Source: JAADDV01 sp964582875 (lineage in GTDB: Bacteria > Aquificota > Aquificia > Aquificales > Hydrogenothermaceae). From it: a stretch of DNA of 13,199 nt. The position numbers and the translations under genes are program-made. The stretch is taken from positions 1 through 13,199 of the forward strand of contig CAZOTZ010000046.1 of the NCBI GenBank assembly GCA_964582875.1, in the 5' to 3' direction. This document shows, in pieces, positions 1 through 6,960 of the stretch. The notes below the pieces were generated by a model, which searched no databases, was not told the DNA's origin, and saw only the letters and a list, made by a program, of their open reading frames with translations. Positions within the stretch are counted from its first letter, which is position 1; each line of letters starts with the position of its first letter.

Positions 1-230
1 TACAAAAGGAAGCTTTCTTCTTTAAAAAACCTTGTATAACTTTAAGAGATGAAACAGAATGGACAGAATTGATAGAAACGGGTGTAAACGTTTTAGTAGG
101 TGCTGAAACCAAAAAAATTTTGAACACATATTCAAAATTTTTAAATTTCAAAATAGAAAAAATTAAAACAAATTTGTATGGTAAAGGAAATGCCAGTAAA
201 AAAATTGTAGAAGAACTAATAAAAAGTTAA
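1..230 (+). CDS. wecB: UDP-N-acetylglucosamine 2-epimerase, C-terminal fragment
   Basis: Only the last 76 full codons are in the window (frame begins at base 3, TAA at 228-230); the rest lies upstream. The family interconverts UDP-GlcNAc and UDP-ManNAc for surface polysaccharide synthesis in the cytoplasm. The visible part holds the C-terminal signature of the GT-B-fold epimerases: an EA-x(4)-KP-x(2)-TLRDETEW block near residues 3-20, which lies at the UDP-binding cleft, then the GVNVLVG segment, and a final GKGNASKKIVEELI helix. The TLRDETEWxEL form is the variant common in bacterial and archaeal WecB-like enzymes. No intact start or upstream neighbour can be seen. It converges on the permease gene with 7 bp between the stop codons. 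The family is well supported; the exact sugar nucleotide (GlcNAc or a diacetamido sugar) cannot be decided from this fragment. Confidence 0.85.
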   Translation, partial: QKEAFFFKKPCITLRDETEWTELIETGVNVLVGAETKKILNTYSKFLNFKIEKIKTNLYGKGNASKKIVEELIKS

Positions 231-237
231 ATTTTTA

Positions 238-1527
238 CTAGAAAGCTCTTTTGTGGAATTTTCTTTTTGTTATATATCTGTATACAGTTTCAAAAACAAG
301 AGAAAAAGCAAATACAAAAATTCCAACATAAAAGCTCTCTTTATTAGATTTCCACTGATACAGCATTAAAGTAAAAAATACTGTAAGTACAACGATAAAA
401 TTCAGAAGTATTAAAGCTTTATTCCCTCCTGCTTTATCTGATAACTTGAAGTGTGAGATTATAACAAATAGATATATAACCAGAAAAACAGTACTTATAA
501 GGTTTGCAACAGAACCAAGGTTTAAAAAAAGGGCAAAAAGAAGACTCAGGATAGATGTTATGTAAAGCCCTTCTGGAGCCTTAAACCACACTTTCCTTTC
601 AAAAATTTCAGGAAGTTCTCCTTCCTTTGCAAGGGCATAAGCGATATTGGCTCCTCCGTAAAGGGTTGCATTTATAGCTGAAGATGTTGAAAATAAAGCT
701 CCTACAGCAACAAGGTAAAAGCCAGCATTACCTAAGAAAGGTTTAGCTGCCTCTGCAAGGGCATACTCTTTAGCTTCTATAAGACCTTCGTATCCAAGGT
801 TTCCAACAGCAACAACAGCTACAGATATGTAAACAAAAGCAACTATTATTATACTTATGTATATAGCCTTTGGTACTGTTTTTTCTGGATTTTTTATATT
901 TTCTGAAGCATTGGTAATAAGACCAAATCCCATATACGTTAAAAATAAAACAGTAGCAGCGTATATTGTGTTCTTAATACTGTGTATATCCAAAGCAGGC
1001 TTTATATACTCAAAATGAATACTCCATATACCAATTACAACAAAAGAAAGTAGGATAGAAACTTTTATAAGAACTATCCAGAACTCAGCTTTACCAACTG
1101 CTTTTGAACCGAAAAAGTTTAAGACTGTAAAGACAAAAATAACAGCTGTCTCAACAAAAGCTGAGTTTACAGAGTTTATAGGCAAATGTAGTGAAGCTAA
1201 AAAATATCCAGCAAAAGCCTTAAGGAAAAGGGATATAGAAACTACATAACTGAACCACATAAGAATTGCAAGGGAACCGGTTATAACGTTATCTCCTATA
1301 CCTCTGATAATAAACTCTATAGGTCCTGCATTTGAAACAAATTTTGAACCAAGTTTAGCGTAAGAGTATGCCACAGATAAAGAGAGAAGAGCAGAGATAG
1401 CAAATGCAATCGGTAAATTCTGGTGGCAAATCTGGGCACCTACACCAAGGATTGAAAATATACCTGCCCCTATCATTGTTCCTACAGCTATAGATACCGC
1501 TTCCCAGAGTCCTATTTTCTTTTCCAT
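238..1527 (-). CDS. APC-superfamily amino acid/polyamine permease
   Basis: A 429-residue integral membrane protein of the amino acid-polyamine-organocation family, probably a proton- or Na+-coupled amino acid transporter of the inner membrane. About twelve hydrophobic segments are visible (roughly residues 10-30, 39-57, 84-112, 124-140, 147-169, 187-206, 221-243, 265-285, 322-337, 341-360, 369-389, 398-417). Family marks are the unwound helix-1 motif GTMIGAGIF (16-24), the helix-5 stretch starting GKAEFW (145-150), and the helix-6/7 junction with SENIKNPEKTVPKAI (208-222). The length is normal for the family. The start is supported by AGGAGAA (plus-strand 1535-1541) placed 7 bases before the ATG. 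It lies 15 bp downstream of the helicase gene, so the two are probably cotranscribed. The substrate cannot be assigned from sequence, and there is no enzyme neighbour that would suggest one. Confidence 0.9.
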   Translation of the reverse strand: MEKKIGLWEAVSIAVGTMIGAGIFSILGVGAQICHQNLPIAFAISALLSLSVAYSYAKLGSKFVSNAGPIEFIIRGIGDNVITGSLAILMWFSYVVSISLFLKAFAGYFLASLHLPINSVNSAFVETAVIFVFTVLNFFGSKAVGKAEFWIVLIKVSILLSFVVIGIWSIHFEYIKPALDIHSIKNTIYAATVLFLTYMGFGLITNASENIKNPEKTVPKAIYISIIIVAFVYISVAVVAVGNLGYEGLIEAKEYALAEAAKPFLGNAGFYLVAVGALFSTSSAINATLYGGANIAYALAKEGELPEIFERKVWFKAPEGLYITSILSLLFALFLNLGSVANLISTVFLVIYLFVIISHFKLSDKAGGNKALILLNFIVVLTVFFTLMLYQWKSNKESFYVGIFVFAFSLVFETVYRYITKRKFHKRAF

Positions 1528-1542
1528 CTTTTTATTCTCCTG

Positions 1543-3996
1543 TTAGTGTTTTGAAAGCTCTTTAAGTATTTTATGGGAAAGAATTATTGAAGCTGTTTTA
1601 TCTAAATAATCATTAGAATTTCCACATTTTGGTGAGTATATACAGGAAGGACATCCAGATATACATGTACACTTTGATATTGTTTTATATGTACTTTCCA
1701 TCATCTCTTTTAGTCTGTTAAAACCTACCTCAGAATAACCTACTCCACCTTCATACCCATCATAAATAAATACAGTAGGTTTTCCTGTTTCTGGGAAAAA
1801 CGGTGTTGAAAGACCTCCAATATCCCATCTATCATTCATAGCGTACAATGGATATATACCAATAAGCCCATGCTCTACCCCGTGTAAAGCTCCTAAGAAG
1901 CTGTTCTTCCTTTCTTTTATTCTTTTTGTGTACTCTTTAAATTCATCTTTCTCTTTCTGATTAAACCTGTTTGTTAGAGTTTCTACAGCTTTAAGGGCAA
2001 ATAAGAACTTATCTATATCAAATGTTCTTCTAAAAGAAAGCAAATTTTCAAAAACAAGAGTTTCATAAACAAAATCTCCTGTGTAAAGTCTTCCTTTTTT
2101 CTTTATAAACTCAAATAAGAGTCTTGCATTGTGTTTAACGTTTCTTTCTATTATCTCTTCTTCCCACTGATTAGGCATTGTCCACCAGAAAGCTACTGTC
2201 TCAAATTCCCTTGTTAAGAAATGTTCAGGTTGAAACATCTCATCTTTAAGTTTCTCGTCATACTCTATATCCCTCATGGAGTATCCTATAACTGTTGTTT
2301 TTACCTTAACTTTACCTTTAAAAATCTCTATATCCCCGATTTTTTTACTGTTATCAACATGTAAAATATCTATATAGGACTCCTTCAAAGGCTCTGTTAT
2401 ATAAGAAACGTTTGACCTGACAACATAGACAGTTTTTGTTTTGTCATCTATGCTTTCAACTATGTACTTTTCCCCATTGTGAAGATACACTGCTCCTGGA
2501 TGAGCTTCGTATATAAGTATATCTTCTGATATATCACCTACTATTCTACCTGTTGTAATTTCTTCTATTTTGAAACTTTCTCCAGCAGACCGGATACTAA
2601 AAGGTTTTTGTTTAGAAGCATAAAGCTTGTTATTTAAAAATTTAAGTTTTTTTTCTTTGAAAAGTTCCCTTGCAACTTCCTTTTCTTCCTCTGTAAGCTC
2701 ATCTATTCTTATAGGTAATTCACTTGCCATAACAGGAATATGTTTTTTCAGGATATACCTGTTAAGTGGGTTTATAATAGGTTCTTCCATCTGTCTGTTG
2801 AAAAGCTCTTCTGGATTTTTTACAAAATACTGGTCTAAGGCATTTCTTTTTGGGATAAGAATGTTATACGCTTTTTTGTCCCTTCTTCCTGCTCTCCCAA
2901 ACCTTTGCCAAACCTGAGCAAGGGTTCCTGGATATCCTACAAGAACACAGCTTTCAAGGTCTCCTATATCAATTCCCATTTCTAATGCACTTGTTGATAT
3001 TACTGAAAGGATATTCCTTGTTAAGAGTTTAAATTCTATCTCTCTTCTTTCCTCAGGAGTATACCCGGAGCGGTAGGGACTTACTTTATCTACAAGGTCT
3101 TCCCTACCTTTTTTTATAAGGATATCTTTTACCCTTAAAGCCAAAATCTCAGCTTCCTTTCTACTATCTACAAATACAATACTTGATATGTCCTCTATAA
3201 CAGTATTTGCTATAAGCTCTGCAACTTCAGAAGACCTTAGACCTTTAAAAATCTGGACTTCTCTCTCTGGTAAAGGTGCTCCTGAGGTTGATATCTCAAT
3301 AACTTCTTCACCTATTAGATTTGATGCAAAGCCTGAAGGGTTATGAATAGTAGCTGAGTTTGTTATAAAAACAGGCTTTTTTGATTTATAAAATGAAGAA
3401 ATTCTTTTTAATCTTTTTATTATATTTGCAATATGGGAACCAAGGATACCTCTATAGGCGTGAATTTCATCAAGAACTACAAATTCCAGGTCTTCAAAAA
3501 AAGAACTCCACCCATAATGGTAAGGAAGAATTCCTGCATTAAGCATATCAGGAGTTGTTATTAAAAATGTTGGAGGGTTTTCCTTTATCTGTCTTCTTTT
3601 TTCTTTAGGAGTATCTCCATCATAAACCTCAACAGTTGCAGGTATACCTGTCTCTATTATAAGGTCTGATATCTTTCCATACTGGTCTCTTGCAAGGGCT
3701 TTTAAAGGAAAAACGACTATAGCTTTTGTGTAAGGGTTCTCAGCAAACCTTTCAAGAACAGAAAGAATATAAACAAAAGATTTACCTGAGGCTGTAGGAG
3801 TAGTTAAAACAATACTTTTCCCGTTTAAAACATTTTTTATTCCAGATACCTGGTGGGAGTAAAGTTTAATCCCTTTTCTTTTTAAAAAAGAAAAAATATT
3901 CCTGTTTTTAAATGGATACTCTCCAAACTCAGGTTCAACAGGAGGAAGTACTTTAGAGTAAGCAATTCTACTTCTGTAATATTTAAGAATTTCCAT
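1543..3996 (-). CDS. DEIH-box superfamily 2 helicase with C-terminal DUF1998 cysteine cluster (MrfA/YprA-like)
   Basis: An 817-residue ATP-dependent nucleic-acid helicase. Motifs in order: Walker A TPTASGKS (66-73), Ia FPLKALARDQ (96-105), Ib TTPDML (147-152), Walker B/II DEIH (176-179) followed by AYRG, III SAT (214-216), V STSALEMGIDIG (334-345), and VI QRFGRAGRR (364-372). The C-terminal part has GVEHGLIGIYPLYAMNDRWD (706-725), DGYEGGVGYSE (746-756) and cysteines 776, 778, 782, 785 and 791 (CxCxxxCPSCxxSPxC). This is the layout of DUF1998 helicases such as Bacillus subtilis MrfA, where the cysteines bind metal and the protein takes part in repair of mitomycin C damage. No MrfB-like nuclease is seen beside it, so a repair role here is inferred from family only. 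The ATG at 3996 has no Shine-Dalgarno sequence; a promoter places transcription start on or next to it. The permease gene follows in the same direction. Confidence 0.93.
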   Translation of the reverse strand: MEILKYYRSRIAYSKVLPPVEPEFGEYPFKNRNIFSFLKRKGIKLYSHQVSGIKNVLNGKSIVLTTPTASGKSFVYILSVLERFAENPYTKAIVVFPLKALARDQYGKISDLIIETGIPATVEVYDGDTPKEKRRQIKENPPTFLITTPDMLNAGILPYHYGWSSFFEDLEFVVLDEIHAYRGILGSHIANIIKRLKRISSFYKSKKPVFITNSATIHNPSGFASNLIGEEVIEISTSGAPLPEREVQIFKGLRSSEVAELIANTVIEDISSIVFVDSRKEAEILALRVKDILIKKGREDLVDKVSPYRSGYTPEERREIEFKLLTRNILSVISTSALEMGIDIGDLESCVLVGYPGTLAQVWQRFGRAGRRDKKAYNILIPKRNALDQYFVKNPEELFNRQMEEPIINPLNRYILKKHIPVMASELPIRIDELTEEEKEVARELFKEKKLKFLNNKLYASKQKPFSIRSAGESFKIEEITTGRIVGDISEDILIYEAHPGAVYLHNGEKYIVESIDDKTKTVYVVRSNVSYITEPLKESYIDILHVDNSKKIGDIEIFKGKVKVKTTVIGYSMRDIEYDEKLKDEMFQPEHFLTREFETVAFWWTMPNQWEEEIIERNVKHNARLLFEFIKKKGRLYTGDFVYETLVFENLLSFRRTFDIDKFLFALKAVETLTNRFNQKEKDEFKEYTKRIKERKNSFLGALHGVEHGLIGIYPLYAMNDRWDIGGLSTPFFPETGKPTVFIYDGYEGGVGYSEVGFNRLKEMMESTYKTISKCTCISGCPSCIYSPKCGNSNDYLDKTASIILSHKILKELSKH

Positions 3997-4002
3997 ACAA
4001 AC

Positions 4003-4030
4003 AATATATCACACAGAAATACCTTGTCTA
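4003..4030 (-). promoter_or_regulatory. Predicted promoter of the helicase-permease operon
   Basis: On the minus strand TAGACA (plus 4025-4030; 5 of 6 match to TTGACA) is separated by 16 bp from TATATT (plus 4003-4008; 5 of 6 match to TATAAT). Counting 7 bases downstream puts the transcription start at about 3996, the A of the helicase ATG, so the message would be leaderless. This agrees with the lack of any Shine-Dalgarno sequence before the gene. The -35 hexamer lies over the -35 of the bioW promoter on the other strand. Assignment rests on consensus match only. Confidence 0.5.
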
Positions 4031-4052
4031 TAAGTTTGGTTTTTTGTATATA
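4024..4052 (+). promoter_or_regulatory. Predicted promoter of bioW
   Basis: TTGTCT (4024-4029) and TATATA (4047-4052) are spaced by 17 bp. The expected start of transcription is about 4059, one or two bases before the ATG at 4061, so the message would be nearly leaderless. The other in-frame ATG, at 4052, begins within the -10 hexamer and could not be used from this promoter. Consensus matches are moderate (4 to 5 of 6 each). Confidence 0.45.
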
Positions 4053-4060
4053 TGTTAGTT

Positions 4061-4807
4061 ATGGAAAGGCTGTACAGTATAAAAGTAAGGGCATCAAGAA
4101 AAGGAAAACACCTGTCAGGCTCAGAAAGAATAGTAAGAGAAAAGGAACTGGAAATAAAAGCTGAAGAGCTTTTCAAAAGGAGTTGTAAAAAGAACCCAGA
4201 CTTTATAAGTGTAAAGATTGAGCCTATCCAAGAAAAGCCTTTAGTAGTAGAGAAAACAATCCCAATTATTGATTTCAAGTTTAAATCTGTAGAGGAAGCA
4301 AATAAAAAAGCTGTTGATATACTTTTCAAAGAAACAGGTATAGACAAAAAAAGATTAAAAGAACTTATAGAAATCATTCATTCTGGAGCTGCCCCTGACA
4401 GGGACAATATGAGAGGAGCAATGATAGTAAATCAAAACGGAGAAAGGATTGAGTTAGACCAGTATAGGGGAGTAAGAACAACCACAGTTGACTTTTTAGA
4501 CAGGGATACTGTAGTTAAAAAAGCTATATCAAAAGGATACACAGAAAGAACAGTTGATGCTGTAGCACTTGTAACAAAGAATATGTTTCACCCAGACATA
4601 ATAGCTGAATACTGTATATCTGATGAACCAGATTACACAACAGGATACGTAGCAAACAAAAAGAACTACTACAGACTTTTCCCATTAAAAGAAAAGGGAA
4701 ATCCAAAAGGAGGCAGGATATACTTTGTAAAAAACACCACAAAAATAGAAGATTTATACAAATTTCTACAAAAGAAACCTGTGATAATAAAAGATATTCT
4801 GTTGTGA
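4061..4807 (+). CDS. bioW: 6-carboxyhexanoate--CoA ligase (pimeloyl-CoA synthetase)
   Basis: The 248-residue product activates pimelate with ATP and CoA to pimeloyl-CoA, the first committed step of biotin synthesis in bacteria that use the BioW route rather than BioC/BioH. Similarity to B. subtilis BioW as I remember it runs the whole length: LYSIKVRAS at the N-terminus, GKHLSGSERIV (15-25), the central MRGAMI (117-122), YRGVRT (135-140), and the late block SDEPDYTTGYVANKK (187-201), which matches SDDPDYITGYVAGKK of the Bacillus enzyme. Length is close to the Bacillus protein (about 259). I chose the ATG at 4061 because family members begin a few residues before xYSxxxRAS. The in-frame ATG at 4052 would add three residues but lies in the predicted -10 box. 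No bioF, bioA, bioD or bioB is adjacent, so biotin genes are dispersed here. topA follows 79 bp downstream in the same direction. Confidence 0.93.
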   Translation: MERLYSIKVRASRKGKHLSGSERIVREKELEIKAEELFKRSCKKNPDFISVKIEPIQEKPLVVEKTIPIIDFKFKSVEEANKKAVDILFKETGIDKKRLKELIEIIHSGAAPDRDNMRGAMIVNQNGERIELDQYRGVRTTTVDFLDRDTVVKKAISKGYTERTVDAVALVTKNMFHPDIIAEYCISDEPDYTTGYVANKKNYYRLFPLKEKGNPKGGRIYFVKNTTKIEDLYKFLQKKPVIIKDILL

Positions 4808-4886
4808 TATACTGCTTTTTCAGATATTGAAAAAAACAGTAAAGTTAATAGTTTAGTTTCAAACAATAAAACTAAGTGGGGAATAA

Positions 4887-6935
4887 ATGGCAACAAAAGA
4901 AAAGAAGAAAGTAGTTATTGTAGAATCTCCTAAAAAAGCAAGGGAAATTCAAAAGTTTTTAGGTAAAGATTTCACAGTAAAAGCAACAGTAGGTCATTTT
5001 AAAGACCTTCCAGAAAAAGAAATGGGAGTAGACTTAAAAACCTTTGAACCTTCTTTTGTCATAAAATCAAACAACCATAAAAAAATACTGTCTGAAATAA
5101 AAAAAATATCAAAAGACAGCGAAGTTTTTATAGCTACAGACCCAGACAGAGAAGGTTATGCTATAGGTTATTTTATGTATCAGGAACTTAAGAAAAAAGC
5201 AAAAGATATTAAAAGAGCAGAATTCCATGAAATAACAGAAAAACATGTAAAAGATGTTATAAAAAAAGCACCACCTTTTGAAAAAACAAACTTTGGTCTT
5301 TTTGAAGCTTTTTTAGGAAGAAGAGTAGGAGATAGAATTGTTGGATATACCCTTTCTCCTATAGCATCAAAAGAGATAGGAGGAAGATTTTCTGTAGGAA
5401 GAGTCCAGTCTCCAGCTGTAAGGCTTATTGTTGAAAGGGAAAGGGAAATTCAAAACTTTAAACCAACCCCTTACTACGTTATAACAGCAACACTGAAAAA
5501 AGAAAACATACCCTTCGTATCTTATTACGAGAAACAGAGAATAGAAGACAGGCAAGAAGCAGAAAAGATATACCAGGATATAAAAACAGAAAAAGAAGCA
5601 AAAGTTGTTGAAATACAGAAGAAACAGGTTAAACAAAACCCAAAACCACCATTCACAACATCAACCCTTCAGCAAACAGCAAGCTCCCAGTTAAAGTTTT
5701 CCCCTGAAAAAACAATGATGATAGCACAGGATTTATTTGAAAATGGTCTTATAACATACCACAGAACAGACAGCGTAAGAATTTCAGAAGAGGCAATTAA
5801 AGAGATAAGAAAATTTATAAAAGAAAAATTTGGAAACGAATACCTGCCACAGAAAATAAGAAGGTATAAATCAAAAAATACACAGGCAGATGCCCACGAA
5901 GCAATAAGAATAACTAACTTTGTTGATTTAGAAGGACAAAAGAAACTTCTGCAAGAAAAAGGACTTTCTGAAGACCATTTTAAGCTTTTACAGCTTATAT
6001 ACCAGAGAACTATTGCAAGTCAGATGAAAGAAGCTGTTTACGATAGAACAACAGCAGTTTTTGATATAAAAGGATACAGATTTAAAACTACAGGTTCTGT
6101 ACTCAAATTTGACGGATACAAAAAACTCTACAACATAGAAGATAAAGAAGAAACACAGAAACTTCCTCCACTGAAAAAAGGAGAGATTTTAGAAAAAGTA
6201 GAGGAAAAGTTAGAAGAAAAATGGACTAAACCCCCTGGAAGATACACAGAAGGTTCATTAGTTAGAAAACTTGAAGAACTTGGCATAGGTAGACCTTCAA
6301 CCTACGCAACAATAATAAAAACAATAAAAGAAAGGGGATATGTTGTAAAAGAAGGAGGTTCTTTAAGACCTACAGAAAATGCATTTCATTTGATAGATTA
6401 CCTTAACTCAAAATACAACTGGGTAATTGATTACGATTTTACAAAAAGAATGGAAGACTTTTTAGACGCAGTAGAAGAGAGAAAGAAAAACTGGAAGGAG
6501 TTTGTGAAAGAACTTTACAAGAAGTCAACAGAAGGAGCTAAATCTGTTGTAAGTAAGAAGATGAAAGATTACGCATTAGACCTTGCCAAAAAACACGGAA
6601 AAGATATAACAGACATTCTTGAAGACCCTGAAAAGCTTAAGGAGTTTATAGACCAGCATAAAGAGACAAAACCTTCTGAAAAGCAAATAGCCTATGCGAA
6701 ATCCCTCGCAGAAAAAACAGGTTTAGAACTACCTGAAGAGGTTCTTGAAGACAAAGAAAAAATTAAAAAATGGATAAATAAAGCAAAAAAAGAGGCTATG
6801 AAAAACTACCAGCTTTCAGAAAAACAGAAGGCAATTCTAATAAAAAACGGACAGGAAAAACTTATAGAAACACCAGAAAAAGCTTTAAAATGGCTTGATT
6901 CCTATTTCAAAAAAATGAAAAGGAAAAGAAAATAA
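4887..6935 (+). CDS. topA: Type IA DNA topoisomerase, zinc-finger-free, with C-terminal repeats
   Basis: A 682-residue enzyme that relaxes negatively supercoiled DNA by transient cleavage of one strand. Visible parts: Toprim start VESPKKA with Glu13, the acidic motif TDPDREG with Asp85, Asp87 and Glu89, GRRVGDRIVGYTLSP (144-158), GRVQSPAVRLIVERE (171-185), the active-site block GLITYHRTDSVRIS with catalytic Tyr291 and Arg293, DAHEAIR (335-341), and GRYTEGSLVRKLEELGIGRP (451-470). The core is complete. The C-terminus lacks the tetracysteine zinc ribbons of most bacterial TopA proteins; instead residues about 556-592, 597-635 and 644-676 form three degenerate copies of a Lys/Glu-rich unit of the form SEKQxxYAxxLAxKxGxxLPEEVLEDxEKIKxWI. 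Tyr91 replaces the usual Glu of DREGE. The ATG follows a GTGGGG ribosome-binding stretch (4877-4882). I see no convincing own promoter in the 79-bp gap, so cotranscription with bioW is possible. Confidence 0.93.
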   Translation: MATKEKKKVVIVESPKKAREIQKFLGKDFTVKATVGHFKDLPEKEMGVDLKTFEPSFVIKSNNHKKILSEIKKISKDSEVFIATDPDREGYAIGYFMYQELKKKAKDIKRAEFHEITEKHVKDVIKKAPPFEKTNFGLFEAFLGRRVGDRIVGYTLSPIASKEIGGRFSVGRVQSPAVRLIVEREREIQNFKPTPYYVITATLKKENIPFVSYYEKQRIEDRQEAEKIYQDIKTEKEAKVVEIQKKQVKQNPKPPFTTSTLQQTASSQLKFSPEKTMMIAQDLFENGLITYHRTDSVRISEEAIKEIRKFIKEKFGNEYLPQKIRRYKSKNTQADAHEAIRITNFVDLEGQKKLLQEKGLSEDHFKLLQLIYQRTIASQMKEAVYDRTTAVFDIKGYRFKTTGSVLKFDGYKKLYNIEDKEETQKLPPLKKGEILEKVEEKLEEKWTKPPGRYTEGSLVRKLEELGIGRPSTYATIIKTIKERGYVVKEGGSLRPTENAFHLIDYLNSKYNWVIDYDFTKRMEDFLDAVEERKKNWKEFVKELYKKSTEGAKSVVSKKMKDYALDLAKKHGKDITDILEDPEKLKEFIDQHKETKPSEKQIAYAKSLAEKTGLELPEEVLEDKEKIKKWINKAKKEAMKNYQLSEKQKAILIKNGQEKLIETPEKALKWLDSYFKKMKRKRK

Positions 6936-6960
6936 AAAGGTGGGCTGGTTCCCAGCCCAC
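6930..6960 (-). terminator. Hairpin oriented as an intrinsic terminator on the minus strand
   Basis: GTGGGCTGG (6940-6948) pairs perfectly with CCAGCCCAC (6952-6960) across a TTC loop. Read on the minus strand the stem is followed by CTTTTTATTTTC, the classic arrangement of a Rho-independent terminator. Read on the plus strand, after topA, it has the preceding A-run but no T-run, so it would be a poor plus-strand terminator and may act there as a 3'-end stabiliser. There is no minus-strand gene immediately upstream of it; the nearest is aroC, about 1.7 kb away. Confidence 0.5.

Noticed and set aside
220..237. A/T-only palindrome TAAAAA-N6-TTTTTA between the epimerase and permease genes, possible bidirectional terminator
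   Set aside because: The stem has six A-T pairs only, too weak to be convincing, especially at high growth temperature, and such palindromes are common by chance in this AT-rich DNA.
2627..2917. Plus-strand open frame of 96 codons inside the helicase gene
   Set aside because: It is antisense to conserved helicase sequence, including motif VI, has low-complexity Ser/Leu/Phe content and no ribosome-binding site.
4009..4377. Minus-strand 122-codon frame opposite bioW and across the divergent promoter
   Set aside because: It is Ser/Phe/Ile-rich shadow sequence of bioW and would run through the promoter region of the helicase.
4810..4841. Imperfect hairpin just after bioW (TACTG...CAGTA with T-run and A-run arms)
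   Set aside because: The stem has an internal loop and no T-tract follows on the plus strand, so I do not call a bioW terminator.
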